A stretch of 64,000 bases of DNA from Sanderia malayensis (taxonomy: Eukaryota; Cnidaria; Scyphozoa; Semaeostomeae; Pelagiidae): positions 4,616,392 through 4,680,391 of the forward strand of contig RQOL01000616.1 in assembly GCA_013076295.1 (NCBI GenBank), given 5' to 3'. The translations under genes were made by a program, and so were the position numbers. The notes below the pieces were generated by a model. The model ran no database searches and was not told the origin of the DNA. It saw nothing but the letters and a program-made list of their open reading frames with translations. Numbering within the stretch: position 1 is the first letter of the stretch; every line of letters begins with the position of its first letter. Below, piece by piece: positions 11,801 to 24,201 of the stretch.

Positions 11801-12100
11801 TATTTTTTATTACAGGTAGAGCAATAAGGCATAGAGGTGACCATGCATGCATATGCTTAGTTGATCAAAGATATTCAAGATCATCCGTGCAAGCAAAGCT
11901 ACCTGGTTGGATACAGTCTCGGCTTCAAGTTCATCCTCGTTTTGGACCAGCATTCGCATCTATAAACAAGGTAGAATGTTGCATCTTTGCATTGCAATTC
12001 TTGCAGGACTAACAGTGATCTATCATAAATAGTCTATCTCAATTTCAACTTTAATTTCTTTTTTTAGTTTTTTGTTGATAAAAGATCTTCGTCAACTTAA
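5815..12100 (+). CDS. DDX11: ATP-dependent DNA helicase DDX11/CHL1
   Basis: 29 exons, 867 residues. Exons: 5815-5973, 6070-6176, 6295-6335, 6499-6566, 6654-6746, 6857-6990, 7224-7266, 7428-7535, 7618-7705, 7797-7900, 7988-8083, 8182-8334, 8450-8496, 8581-8660, 8776-8832, 8951-9018, 9131-9169, 9298-9334, 9437-9559, 10041-10153, 10275-10347, 10435-10538, 10732-10881, 10969-11034, 11162-11277, 11435-11522, 11622-11682, 11816-11970, 12068-12100. It is an XPD/FANCJ-type superfamily 2 helicase of the nucleus, needed in yeast and vertebrates for sister-chromatid cohesion. Walker A is ESPTGTGKS (48-56), followed by an acidic insert, [11 protein letters not shown], the DEAH box (377-380) and the IAGGTMQP and QSIGRAIRH motifs. 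The four Fe-S cluster cysteines are C254, C272, C299 and C334. The length is slightly below the human protein (about 900-970). Confidence 0.95.
9633..10012. repeat. 30-bp minisatellite inside DDX11 intron 19
   Basis: About 12 to 13 diverged tandem copies of a 30-bp unit, alternating between forms like AGCTTTATGGGGATATCAAA and AGCTTTATAGAGCTCGCAAT. The unit length is divisible by three, so long open frames run through the array, but it is intronic and the flanking exons join in phase without it. Confidence 0.85.
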
Positions 12101-13542
12101 TGAACCAGTGACCTCTTGTAAGTTATTTTAATCATTTATTTCTATCGTTCTTTTTTCACCTCGGAGGTTTGTTTGTGTTTACTTGTGTTATGTATTTAAC
12201 CCTGTTATAAGTGTGCATTCACGCTTTATTTGTTTCATTGTTTAACATACTTTGATGGTATAATTTATTTGCATAGCTTCTTGCGATACTTCAGTTTTTA
12301 ACAATAGCAACAATAAAATTCAACTGAAATATGCATGCAGGAATGTAGCGTCGTACTCCGAATGAGAATGTCTTTCATGAGCATTGCTCAAACCATGTGA
12401 CCTGCTTTTCAATCTCCAATCTAACCATGGTGCATTGCTGCATTTTAAATCGTCTCGTGTTATTTGCTGGGAATGGCTTCGTTTTTACCAAACATTGGAT
12501 TATTAAGATTTTACATTGAAAATTCAGAAAAATGTTCAAAGAATTTTGCAGTTTACATTACTTCAGTTGCTCTTTACCTTGGCTGATTTATCATGGGCAA
12601 ATGGTGAGTGGTATTGTAGAATTTTTAGTATCGAATTGCATGGTTATAGTTTTTTTCAACGTCGTTCATGAAACTCACGAGGTTTTGCTTGATGTTGAGA
12701 AGAATTTGAAAAAGAAGAGTCAGAAATTTAGTGCATATATATTTTTTCGTGAACAGTTCAAAGTCGTTTACAAATTAAGAAACTACAACTTAATTAAACT
12801 TTAAGACAACAAGGGCGCAAACTGATAACCGAAACAAGAAAAGACAAAACAAAGCATTAGAATATCCATCCCTTCCGAGGAGAAGTTTGTCAAACATTAA
12901 TCGGAAAAGAAATTATTTTGTTCCAAACAGAACAGGTCAATAGCTTATCCCGAAACAAAATTAAAAGCGTTTAAGTATATTTAATCCCTTATTCGAAAGA
13001 TGTAAGTTAAATGGTAGTAAAACAAGAAACTTTGAAACTGCTCAAACACCAAGGGCTAATATTGCTTGATTTTTATAAATTTAATACCATATCTATTTCC
13101 CTTCAATATTATTATTAACTTTAAATCTGTAATGAATTTTAACTTAATAAGTAACAATAATAATTCGACATCATTCAAACATAAGAGCAAATCCATACTT
13201 GCCAAAATATTCGATTAGGGTCAGACATTTCTGATGTTTACACCGAGACAATCATGAGGTTTTGGAAATGAATAATATTTTCTAATAACATTGACGAGAC
13301 TGGTCCTATGTAAATAACGTGAATTTTCAACCAGAAATGCTCTAAATGTTTGAATACGTACGTTAGAATTAATCTTTGAGGTTAAACGACACTGGGATTA
13401 TTATATACACGGTCACAAAATGCAGTTTAAGTGCACCAATTGCTTGCTCTCTTAAACACTTCCAGTGCAATCCTGTTGCCACTAAGAATGCATAAATGTG
13501 CTATAGACAAAAAAGTCAAATTTTTTACGTTGCTTTTCACAC
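12101..13542. other. Convergent 3' region between DDX11 and PKD2
   Basis: 1.4 kb of AT-rich DNA between two convergent genes. A poly(A) signal AATAAA at 12312-12317 is suitably placed for DDX11. The rest must include the PKD2 3' UTR. The open frame at 12532-12804 has no recognisable protein pattern. No other gene is seen. Confidence 0.5.
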
Positions 13543-16500
13543 TCAAATCTTGCTGTGTTCGTTAAATACTTTTGGCACTCCGTCATCATCCTAAAAATAA
13601 CAAAATATCAACCATTTTAATAAAGAATACAATTTTATATACATTTAAAGCAAAATGACAAATAAATCCACTTTATAACGCCCTCTGAATCCAATACATC
13701 AGAGCAGCAACAGCAAGAAATACAAATATATCAAATTCAATAATAAAAAACTAAGAACCTACTGTATTTATCCTGACAGAGGTTTCAGATCCACCAGGGG
13801 TTTTTCTATTCCCCCCTGGTCTAGGTGCACCCTTTTTTTTAGATGTTCCAGAACCACGCGATGAGGCACTTGTCGGACGGCCGGCGGAATCTCGGACAGA
13901 AGCATCACTATCCCATCTTTCTAATTCTTCACGTACAAGTTTTTCCATATGTTCTCTGCGGGAATCTTCATCACGTCTGTCGTCCTAAGTGAAATTGCAA
14001 CAATTTGTTAGAACAGTATCCTAACATTGTAGGTTGCATTGTATGGCATTTTTTTGCGTTGCATTGCATTGTAATCGCATGTAATTGCATTGCATGGTAT
14101 TGCATTGTGATTGCTTAATATCTGAAACGTCATGAGAGCGTGTAGTTATACCTCAGCAATGCTGTCCAATAATTTAGCCATTGTTTCTCTTCTTTTAAGT
14201 TTGGCTTTTTCCATTGCTTCGAGTTTGACCAATACAGCATCAATCTTTGATACAATACTTCCAATGCTGTGCTCCATGCGGTCAACACGTCGACTCAAAC
14301 TAGAAAATTAACCAAACATCAGTTAGATATATGTGCAATGTAGTGGTAATGATGTAATGTAAATATGACTGGTGATAATTATGACAAACGTACACAGTGA
14401 ATTCTTCATATGATACTCCTCCGCTTCCACCGCCTCCGCGACGTCTTCCTTCCATGTCAAGGTCATCATCATCATCATCATCACTATCTCTCATGCTCAC
14501 ACGACTTCTTGATGCTCTGATTGGCATGTCAGCGTCTTTAGCCCGTTCAACCTCTTCCATCTCTTCGTTCAATTCAGCCTAATAAAAACATGTTTATGTA
14601 TAAATAAAAAATCATGTGAACAGAACATGGTGTATAATTGCCAACAATTGTTGATTTGTTTGTGGGGGGGGGGTACTGTTACCTTTTGTCCTTCAAGATC
14701 TTCGTGCATTTTTCTTTGTTCTTCTTCGTTGAGAATACGGTCTCCATCCAAATCATATTTTGCAAACACAGCCTCGATCTCAGCATCAGCATGACCACGC
14801 CTAACATGCAAACCAATCAACAACATTTGAGAACACGAACGAAATACAAACATTTATAATAAGATGTTTAATTGCACTGAATGAAAAATACCATAGACAA
14901 GCAAGAAAGGAAAACGTTCTTACATTTTGAGCTCCTGTCTCCATTCCTCGAAGTCAAGTTTGCTATCTTGGTTGGTGTCAGCGGTTTGCAAAGCTTTTTG
15001 AATATCGACAATCTTTTCACGTTTGAAAGAAATCTTGTTCATCATTTTCTCATATCCCTACGATCAATCAATCCAATAAAAGATTTTAGAAAATTATATA
15101 AAAGATTTAGAACAAGCAATCAAGCCAAAGCTGCAATGCTAAAAATACCAAGAGTATTCGCATACCATTACTCGCAAGAAAATGAAATTTCAGTACAATT
15201 TATAATAAACAAATGATGCATACCCTCTTGAAGTAATCTGTGATTTCAAACTCGCTCTTTTGCTGAGCAAGATCTGACTTGACTTCAGCGTAAGTATCAT
15301 TAATAATGGCCAAGAACATGTTAATGAGGACAAAGAATACAAAGAATACATATGTGATGAAGAAGATTGGACCGAGTATACGATTGGCGTTTTCAATCTC
15401 TCTGAAGTTGAAGTCTCCAAGGATGATACGGAATAACGTGAAGCTGGAAAATTTAAGAGTTCAAATAAATTTATCATATTAAAGCAAAAGAGTATGCAAA
15501 ATTGACGTCGATGGATGAAACTTACATGCTGTTCAAGAACGTGCTGAAGTCTTTCACTTGAGTTCCGAAGATAAGATATCCCCATTGAGCATAAGCCAAG
15601 AAAATGATGAAAAACATGACGGCAAATCCAGCAATGTCTTTGGCACACTATGGCAATGAATAAGGCAGCGTTGAGGTAAATTCAAGGTAAAAGGCAGAAA
15701 AACAATAGGCAATCAAAACAGAGGGATAATAAATATGTACCTTTGACAACGTTGAGGATAGTTGTGTCATTGTCTTGTTGAAACTGATGTATTTGAAAAC
15801 CTGAAATTAATGATAATAAATATGTCATCAGGAGTTATGGTATATGTGAATGATGTTAATGCTAATGATTTGACAAAAGATGCTGATGTAATGATACAAG
15901 ACTAACCTTGACCCACGAAACAAATACAGCAATGGCGACGATGTTGTTGAACTGGGTTTGCCAGAATCCAAGGCTTTCAAAGTTGGCATATTGGTCAGGA
16001 TTATCAAGTAAGCCTTTCAATAGCTTACCAACAGTGACAGTACGATAGAGATTGAAAATCACACACACAACACCAAGTAAAATAACAACAATGTCAAGAA
16101 TGTTCCAGAAACTCTTGAAGTAAGCCAATTTGTGCTTCTTTATTTCAATGAACTCTTCAATTGAGTAATAGATCAGGAAACAAAGGAAGATAGCTTCGCA
16201 TGCCATTACGAAATGGTCAAATGCCGAGACGTAACGAATTAGCTTCAATGTACGGAAGTTTGTATGTGGAACACAACCACCAGTGGCAGGAAACTCAAGA
16301 AGAAGGCTGTAAAACAAATCAATAAGATAAAGTTAGTTCAAGCTTGCATTGCTTTGATATTGCAAATTAATAATCATAATGAAGGCGTTATATACTTACG
16401 TTACGATGCAGAAAAGGTTGATATTTGCATTATAAACGGTGAAGTCCATAAAAACAGCTCTTGTTCCTCTGTCTGTCCACAGGTTTTTCTGCAAAATTGA

Positions 16501-18797
16501 TATTTCTATGGTCATTTCAAGCTTAGAATGAGATGCATTGATATAACAGAAAACTACAACAAATGGATGTTATTAGGCAAGTATGAAATACCTTTAATGT
16601 TGCAACCATTTTCTTTGATTCTGCTTTTGTTTTGGCTAATAATTGGGTATATCCTCCACCACCATATGTTGTCAGTTGGCCCCAAAATGAAGTCCCTTCA
16701 AGTTTTTTCTCAGTTTGATATGTCCAGCTGCAAAATAGCATCATTGCACATTAATTGCCTCTGATTGCATTACTTTACAATGCAAGATAATATACAACAA
16801 TGCAGATATTTCTCAATTACTTACGCAGTTCCATTCTTTAAGCCATATGTTTTCATATCTTCAACATTGGTTGCGTATGGGGCATAGCATTCCTTGATTT
16901 CCTTTTTGAAGTCGTCATGAACCCTTAAAAAAGAGATTGACATTTTCAAAACTTAATCATACACTTTAGAAATCGTCTTTTAATCAACTTAGCTTCAACG
17001 TAATTAGGATTTGCAGAGACTGGATGAAAGATGAATACTTACACACAAGAATCGTTCCGAACTCGCAACTGCCTCAACCTTGGACGTCCAAGTAGTTTAT
17101 TCTCAAAGTAGATGTATCCTTGGTGGTCTTTTGAAACATTTTGTCCATTGTAATATTTCTCCCAGTACAGGCCATCCAAGAAACTTCCATCTGCATACTA
17201 AATTATCATATATTAAATTAGAATACACCCAAATAATGAACTTACTGCATAACAGATGTGTTGGTCTGTCATATTACATTATACTATATGTAATATAATA
17301 TTATGCTACAGATATACAAAATCTAAAAAGCAAAGTGAATCTTACTGTCCAGAATTCGCTCATGCTTGTAAATGATTCAAATGTAGGGTTTGTTACAAAC
17401 AAATCTACAATTAAAGATGATTGCAATGTCACTAAGTAAACAATGACAAGACATAACTGCTAAAAACAAGGTTTACTGTAAAGGCTCTATTAAGACCCCT
17501 GTATTACGACCCCTCTATAAAGACCTTGATTTTGAAATTGCAAAGGATAATAAAATTATGATTGACTACACCATAACAGTTATTTTGCAACAATTTTACA
17601 CAAATATTTGTCTGATGTTTCTTCAAGAATTTTTGAAAATCCCACCATCTCTATTAAACTCAAATAAGCATACATACATACATTTCCTCTTTAATCTCAA
17701 ACATTAAATAAGCCCCCATGGGGCTCAATAGAGCTTTTATGGTAACCAAGATTACCCCCAAAATTGATCTTGACAAAAATCTGACTTACCCTTCATGACT
17801 TTGGTGAAGTAGTACATCGTGGAGTTGGTCATTCCAAATGTCACTGAGAACAAAATTTATGATTTTATTATCTTTTGTCAATTATTATGTTTTATGAACA
17901 ATAAGAGAGTAATAAATAAATTGATACAACTTACAAATGCACAAGATGCAAATGAACACAAGATAAACACCCAGCTCTCTCAATGTTGTCTTCACATACA
18001 TTTCCCTGTCTGTATCTGTGTCTTCTGTATGACGGGTTCTCCATAGTCCTTCATTAAAGATATTGACATATGCTCAAATGTTGTAATTAATCGACCAACA
18101 AAGCTCATGTTTTATTAGCTATTTTAATTAGTTATTTTGGCTTGCAACCTTGGAACAAGGATTTAAATTGATTAAAAATGCTTTCGAAGAAGTTGTTTGA
18201 ACATATTTTATGTTCTCAATGATGGTACCTGCCAATCTGAGTAAATTGTTGATTCACAAAAATGCAAAATACCTGCCTTAAATTCACAACTTGGATTGAG
18301 AAATGCAGGAAAATTATGATAATATCACTTGATTTTAATAAATGGCAACTCTATCATCCTTTGAGGGTTTATTTCGACCAAACCTGGTCTGACATGTTGA
18401 ATTAAGCTGCTAAAACTATCTACTCCAATTATAATATTAAGAGGCAGAGTATAATGAAAAAAGTGAATATAACAGAATAATTTTTACCCCTGACAACTCT
18501 TTTAAATCTTGTCAAGCAATCAACTGGTTGACTCTTGGGTCCATCTGCACGAACATCTTGGGTTACACGGGCCTGTAAATGGTATGGCTCAGCTTCCATT
18601 GCTGCAGGCATTTCAACGCCTGCTGGGGCCCTTGGGTTGAAATCAACATCATCTTGACCTGGGCAATCATCGGACCAAGCTGCGCCTGAAGATGGTCTTG
18701 AACGATTATGCATTTCCATCTCGTCTCTCAAAATGGAGCGGCCTCCGAGACTACCATGAGACCCCGATGGATTCTTCCTCCTCTTTGGCTCATTCAT
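13543..18797 (-). CDS. PKD2: Polycystin-2 (TRPP-type cation channel)
   Basis: 18 exons on the minus strand, 890 residues. Exons, 5' to 3': 18797-18488, 18048-17935, 17843-17790, 17404-17346, 17197-17043, 16923-16825, 16727-16592, 16488-16400, 16306-15907, 15800-15741, 15647-15526, 15443-15224, 15057-14924, 14800-14683, 14578-14394, 14299-14152, 13984-13763, 13590-13543. It is a tetrameric calcium-permeable channel of cilia and ER. A polar N-terminal tail precedes TM1 (about 120-140). The extracellular polycystin domain has [12 protein letters not shown] and the paired cysteines in RNDSC and KECY. Five more membrane segments follow, with the selectivity filter LGD (541-543). The tail has two EF-hand loops (633-644 and 667-678), an Asp run and a coiled coil from [11 protein letters not shown]. 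The last exon is the least certain part; reading through at 13763 would end the protein at 13751. Confidence 0.94.
14025..14115. repeat. ATTGCATTGCA-type low-complexity repeat in a PKD2 intron
   Basis: Irregular tandem repetition of TTGCA/TTGCAT units fills most of the intron between the exons at 13984 and 14152. Confidence 0.6.
17474..17744. mobile_element. TA-flanked MITE in a PKD2 intron
   Basis: The left end TACTGTAAAGGCTCTATTAA is mirrored imperfectly by a right end closing in AGAGCTTTTATGGTA, and both termini sit on TA. No coding capacity. About 271 bp. It lies between the exons at 17404 and 17790. Confidence 0.6.
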
Positions 18798-21292
18798 TTC
18801 GTCGGTTTTCCTTTAGTTCTCTGTCTTTTCTTATAGAAAAAATATTTGGGGATTTCAGTTCAGATATCTTTCAAATAAAGCCGTGTCATTCGCGAAGCAA
18901 ATACCAACTATAAATAAAACTCATTAAAATAGTGTTTTAGGCCTAAAAACTTTCTTGTGTTGTGATTGAGTATGATTTTTGCAGGTGACCGACAACCAAT
19001 GAACCAATCAAAGTCCATAGTCAGTATGACGTCAGCAGTACGAAAACAGCAAGTTCCAAATGTGTCACATCTATGATATCGCAAAAGACAAATTAAACCC
19101 CAAAGGTAAAAATTCCATTTTTAATAAACGTTTATGCCAATGCCATTAATCGGTAGTTTATGGTATGGGATTACTTACTTTCTGAAATGTTTGAAAAACA
19201 GCACATATGCAGATGTTCAACTCATGTCATAAAGTTAAAGGCTTGAAACGAACAAAAATGTCTCACGATTCCCCGACCAAAATTTAGATTGTTAAGTGTG
19301 GTGGCGTCTTGCCGTTGCTTTCATGTTTTCCCCATAGACATTGAATATTTATTGAATTAACGGCCAAAATTGCTAAGAAAATGTTGCTATTGGATTCTAC
19401 CCTGAATGCGTATCGACTATGAACACAGGTGGGCGTTTTTATGCCAGTTTCCATTTCCATGGCAGTGAATGCGTGAATGAAATGGCATTGATTAAGACAA
19501 CATCACTTGGACGTAAAATGCGGCACCACAAAGTGGAAATAAATGCATATTATCGAACTGAATATTGAAAAATTAAAATAGGACCTGCTGTTTCAAATCA
19601 CATTTTCCTGACACAGTGCATTGTGGGTCATCGCTCTACGAAAACATCTCGCTCAACTAACCTGTATCCCGTTTGCTTTATCAAGTTGGCTACTTTTTTT
19701 GTCATCCATTATCCCCATGGTTATGATAGAAAAGTCTTAATATGAAATTAGGGAATTTCTTAAAGTGTCAGAGGCTTTGTGTTAATATGAGATGTGACGC
19801 TGGTCTCGAGTCCGAGTCTGACGACTTAATAGCCAATCAAAGAGCACACTGCTTCAGATTCAAACGAACCTTACTGACTTATATAAGAAGTATTTTTCAG
19901 TGCCACCTTGTACAAAACTATTAAAGAATTCTTAAATAAAAACCAAAATGAAGATGCATTCATAAAAATTGATAATAGCAAACAATAGATTCTTTGCGTC
20001 GATATTTGAGAAAATGTCATGAGAAAATAAAACCGACTCCATCACAAAAAGGCGCTGGCAGGCTCTTCTTTTTACTTTCTTAAATGGATAAATATGAGAA
20101 AACTTCTTACCTTTCTGCTTGACAATATTGAAGTTGCAAAATTATACTTTAGGAGCGGAATGAACGTCTTGCTGTGGGAGCAGAAATTTCGTTTAACAAG
20201 AAATCACATTGAATAAGCAAGCTAAATAATTCGTAGCTTAGTATGATTTGAATTTGCACCTGTTGTGGTTTAAAATTTACTTGAAATATTAGATGAAATA
20301 TTCATGTTTATTCACACATGAAAATTCATGACATGCAATTATTCTGCGCAAACAGCATTTTGCTCATTTATTATTTAGCACAATTTTAGTGGTCTCCATG
20401 TTGAAATACAATTTGCCCAAGAATTTAGTCCCTTCAGATTAGTCTTTAATGATTTTTCAATTTTATTTCATCACAGTTAAGCAAAGTTTCTTAAAGCCTT
20501 GTTTTTGTGGTAAAAGTTGCGCAAAAATCTCGAATTGCTTTGTCTATTTTGTTCACCGCACTAAACAAATTTAAAATTTTCATTGATTTTGCAATGTTTT
20601 TGCAACGACATCATAAAATATTTAACAGCTCCCATGTTAGCAATATAATTTGAATTTATATGTTCATCATGCCAACTGTTCTGTCTCTCTTAAAACGACG
20701 CAATCCCATTGGTTTTGCTTTCTTAATGCCTGGCATGCAGATAGAAAATCGAAAATAATTTTCGTTGCCTATAATGCATTCGCAATCATCTAATCGCATC
20801 GTCCCCCTCATTCCCTTTTAACAATAGTCCCTTTTTCATTTGGTCTCGATGAAAAGCAAGATTTTAGTTTCTCATTCATGTAGATTTGAAATCCAACTAT
20901 TGATTAGTGGCATCTTTGGCACTTTTATCCATTGATCATCATTATTATTAATCATAGCTATTATTGTTATTATTATTATTTATCTGAGCATTTTATACCG
21001 ATTATCGGTCCTGCTCAGTATAATTGCGCATACGTTCACACACTCTTTCCAATTAAATCATCCCAACCTGTTACTATACTAACAATTTTAGCGCCAAGGG
21101 TAAAAGGATACGGCCAGCGCATATACGAACGCAACAAACAGAAGCTGAAGTCAGTGTATGATTTGATTTGATTCAGAAATACAAGCTAATGTAATGATTG
21201 ATACAAACACTTGCTGAAATCAAGATGATATATCATAAATATTTTCAAAATAATGATAGTTAACAGTTCAGGCGTATTGTGAACAGTGTTAT
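18798..21292. other. Intergenic gap upstream of PKD2, no gene seen
   Basis: About 2.5 kb of AT-rich DNA. Near PKD2 there is a perfect CRE palindrome, TGACGTCA at 19027-19034, and a weak X-box-like sequence, GTGACCGACAAC at 18985-18996. Both lie about 190-240 bp upstream of the PKD2 start. The rest has simple AT-rich tracts, including an (ATT)n-like run near 20935-20985, and short meaningless open frames. Confidence 0.5.
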
Positions 21293-21760
21293 TTAGGGTT
21301 GATGATGTTTGCAAACAAGAACTGGGCATTCTGAATGGTGCAACACGTAATCACTGGTGCTACCGAGCAGGGTGCGTCTGATAGTACCAAGACCACGTGA
21401 ACCAAGGACGATGCAATCAGCATGAATCTCGTTGGCTAATTTACATATCTCTGAACCTGCGGCACCATGGGAAGTCCTCAAATGGCCTACGCTTTTCAAG
21501 TTCTTCTCCTCAAGTCGTTTCTTGTACTCAGACAGTAACTTCTTGCTTTTCTCATAGCTTGCTTTGATCGACTCTTCGTAGCTATCGGGTATGATAACAG
21601 GTTCAGGGCCTAAGATGTACGGCACTTCAATCTCCGACATGTCGTGAACGTGAATCACGTTAACTTCGTCATCTTCTCGATACAAATTACTCAGATACCA
21701 CGTAAAGGCCAACTCTCCAATCGAGCTTCCATCCACTGCGACAACAATTATTCTTACCAT
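21293..21760 (-). CDS. Universal stress protein, copy 1
   Basis: A single-exon gene of 155 residues with one UspA domain (Rossmann-like alpha/beta fold, usually dimeric and often ATP-binding). The N-terminal strand IIVVAVDGS carries the conserved Asp. The ATP-loop pattern G-2X-G-9X-G-S appears as GSRGLGTIRRTLLGS. It is the most divergent of the four neighbouring copies: FTWYLSNLYREDDE replaces the FQWYL-LR pattern of the others. All four lie on the same strand and lack introns. A heat-shock-element-like dimer lies about 210 bp upstream. The precise role in animals is unknown; bacterial members act in stress survival. Confidence 0.93.
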   Translation of the reverse strand: MVRIIVVAVDGSSIGELAFTWYLSNLYREDDEVNVIHVHDMSEIEVPYILGPEPVIIPDSYEESIKASYEKSKKLLSEYKKRLEEKNLKSVGHLRTSHGAAGSEICKLANEIHADCIVLGSRGLGTIRRTLLGSTSDYVLHHSECPVLVCKHHQP

Positions 21761-22192
21761 GTTTTAAGATATCGTTTTAGCACAAGAAACACTACTGAAT
21801 CAAAGTTCTTCACTGCCGCAACGACAACAAGACGCACAAAACACCTTTGACTTGACCTTCAATCAAATCAAATCCACTTCGAACAAAAGGGAAATGACCT
21901 TTCTCGATTCCCTGTGTGATGGACTACGTGAACGTAAAACAGTATTGTCGTCAGTGAAATCACGTGACTTTCCGAATGTTCCAGTGAAGTGAAGTTCGGA
22001 CGGTTTTATCGATATGTCTGAATGATTTTATTAAACAAGATTATTAAATAAGTCACATACATATACACGATTCGGACTCGCCCGTCCTGGGCAAATTTCA
22101 AAATACAATCAAATTTTTAAACGTCAAAATTGTGAGCATAAAAAGCGAACGCGTGCAATTAATGTTTAGCTGAGTTAAAATCTTGAATGACA
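21761..22192. other. Spacer between USP copies 1 and 2
   Basis: Holds the copy 1 promoter and the copy 2 3' flank. Apart from the HSE-like and E-box sites nothing further was recognised. Confidence 0.5.
21973..21982. promoter_or_regulatory. Heat-shock-element-like dimer upstream of USP copy 1
   Basis: CGAATGTTCC fits nGAAnnTTCn exactly. An E-box CACGTG at 21961-21966 lies just beside it. It is only two HSE units, so it is suggestive and not strong evidence. Confidence 0.3.
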
Positions 22193-22687
22193 TTAAATAC
22201 GAGTTTCATCATCTCTAGGTGTGACAACAACAGGTACTTTTGTATGATTAACAACATATGAACTTGTGCTGCCAAGGAAAGTTCTTCTCAATAGATTTAA
22301 ACCTCTTGATCCCATTACCACAGCATCTGCTCTCTCTTCTTTGGCAACCTCGCAAATTTTAGGGCCGGGACCATCATCTGAAGTTTCAGTCAATATTTTA
22401 CATGGCAAGTTTGCTTCTTCGCATTTCGCTTCAAACTCCTTTGCAGTTCTTTTCGCCCTTGCAATGTTGTCCTCCACTTCAGCCTGCCACTCCTCTGATA
22501 TCACAACAGGCCCCATCATGATAAAGGAGGAAGGAACAACTGGTGGTTCGATAACATTCACAATTGCTAGTCTGTCATTGCTTCGACGTAGGTTCTTCAA
22601 ATACCATTGAAACGCACGCCTACAATTCGATGAACCATCAACGGGTAGCACTATAACTCTCTCCTTGCTCTTCTCAGACGACATCAT
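22193..22687 (-). CDS. Universal stress protein, copy 2
   Basis: A single-exon gene of 164 residues with the UspA fold. It begins MMSSEKSKERVIVLPVDGS, continues with RAFQWYLKNLRR and ends with the ATP loop GSRGLNLLRRTFLGSTSSYV. The block PPVVPSSFIMMGPVVISEEW is nearly shared with copy 3, which points to a recent duplication of these two. The first two codons are both Met, and either could start the protein. It sits about 430 bp upstream of copy 1, too far for a typical operon, so each gene probably has its own promoter. Confidence 0.94.
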   Translation of the reverse strand: MMSSEKSKERVIVLPVDGSSNCRRAFQWYLKNLRRSNDRLAIVNVIEPPVVPSSFIMMGPVVISEEWQAEVEDNIARAKRTAKEFEAKCEEANLPCKILTETSDDGPGPKICEVAKEERADAVVMGSRGLNLLRRTFLGSTSSYVVNHTKVPVVVTPRDDETRI

Positions 22688-23183
22688 TAATTCACATTGA
22701 ATTAAATCAATGTTAAGAAGGGCCTAGCAGAAGCAAAGCCGCAAAGAAGTGTGGTGCTAATGCCCCCGTTACGCATGCGTTAACCCAGTCTTCAGCATCA
22801 TTTGCAGAATTCATAATATCATCGAGTTCAGTCGATTCGGTGATACAATATTCAAAGATCTCAAAATTTCAGTCAATGATTTCGCAGTTGACGACACACA
22901 AAGGCATTAAGTAACAGCCAAACTAAATCCACTTATAAAGCCATACTCTTGCAATAAAACAATAACAAAAGGCCTTGAATAAATAGGGAGCCCTTTATTA
23001 CATATTAAGAACTATACCACTTCTTTTCAAATCTATATTGTATTAAAACTGTGACAAATAGTTTTTCTTTATTCAAACTCAACTCAAGTAACAATACCAA
23101 GCAATTAATTCTATTGTGATAAACAAGAGAGTCTTCACAAAGAGAAATAGCGTCAATAATAGATCATAACAAATGTATTGAGT
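22688..23183. other. Spacer between USP copies 2 and 3
   Basis: Holds the copy 2 promoter and the copy 3 3' flank. A 10-bp palindrome ACGCATGCGT sits near 22771, similar to half of an NRF1 site. No gene is seen. Confidence 0.45.
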
Positions 23184-23660
23184 TCATTCTGGTGGAGTGA
23201 TGATAACTGGGACACCAGCATGTGAAACAACATATGAACTGACGCTACCTAACAATGCTCTTCTGAAAACATTTAATCCTCTTGAGCCCATGATGATTGT
23301 GCTGGCATTTTTCTCTTTCGCAATTCCACAAATTGTCTCTCCTGGTCCTCCAAATGAATTTGCACACTCTGTTATCACACTAAATGGCAAATTCATATCT
23401 TTGCATTTTGCTTCAAATTTTTCCGTAACTAATTTTGCTTTATCCAGGCTATCTTGCACTTCTGCATTCCATTCTTCAGGGATAACAACTGGTCCCATCA
23501 TCATAAATGTCGCAGGCAATGTTGGAGGTTCAACTATGTTCACTATTCCAATTTTATCATTCTTATGTTTTAAGTTTTGCAAATACCATTCAAAGGCTCT
23601 TTCGCTGTGCTTTGACCCATCTACTGGAATTAATATGACTCTGTCCTTTGGCTCAGACAT
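23184..23660 (-). CDS. Universal stress protein, copy 3
   Basis: A single-exon gene of 158 residues starting MSEPKDRVILIPVDGS. An in-frame ATG at 23705 would add 15 residues, but the paralogues start at the position chosen here. It shares PATFMMMGPVVIPEEW with copy 2. The ATP loop is GSRGLNVFRRALLGS, so it keeps both glycines and the Ser of the nucleotide-binding pattern. A one-domain USP with no fused partner. Confidence 0.92.
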   Translation of the reverse strand: MSEPKDRVILIPVDGSKHSERAFEWYLQNLKHKNDKIGIVNIVEPPTLPATFMMMGPVVIPEEWNAEVQDSLDKAKLVTEKFEAKCKDMNLPFSVITECANSFGGPGETICGIAKEKNASTIIMGSRGLNVFRRALLGSVSSYVVSHAGVPVIITPPE

Positions 23661-24201
23661 GTCCTTTGCTACTTCTTTCTGACGAAACGTTAAAGATGCA
23701 AGCAAAATTCGTGGCCTATGATTTTATTTACCTCACCTTCGCTTTTGTTCAGGCAAACACGAAGTATCTCAAGCAACAGACGACGTGCGTTTTTACACAC
23801 ATGGGCAGCACTTCACGCGTCCGTTCCAGCATGCAATGCGCTTTTTTCAAAATGGCAGCAATGTAACCTGGTTGACCGACCTACCAACAAAATCTAGAAC
23901 TTTCTATTGCATGGCAATAGTACATTTTAATTGAATAGGACTTGGGTTGAGCTGGGTATTTGCACCAACTATACCTTCCTCTCTTTCCTTTGCACGAAAA
24001 AGTTTTATGTTGGATCAAAAGATAATGAAAGCAAAAAAAATTCTGAAACATCACACACTTTAATTTCAATTGTCTTTCATGCTTTCTTAATTCTAACATG
24101 ATGAAAATGCATTGCTTAATGTTAAGAATAATCACTACACAGCAAATAGGGCCTAGTTCATCATAAATTTAAGCTGTCCACATCATCTCTTTGTCTTCTT
24201 C
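23661..24201. other. Spacer between USP copies 3 and 4
   Basis: Holds the copy 3 promoter and the copy 4 3' flank. The minus-strand frame at 23881-24135 has no recognisable protein pattern. No gene is seen. Confidence 0.45.

Noticed and set aside
12532..12804. 90-codon frame between DDX11 and PKD2
   Set aside because: No family resemblance. It lies in convergent 3' UTR DNA and has no splice partners.
18985..18996. X-box-like GTGACCGACAAC upstream of PKD2
   Set aside because: The half-site GACAAC has a mismatch and there is no spacer, so it is too weak to list as a site even though the gene is ciliary.
23197..23682. 161-codon plus-strand frame opposite USP copy 3
   Set aside because: Antisense shadow of a clear USP coding sequence. 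The same happens opposite copies 2 and 4.
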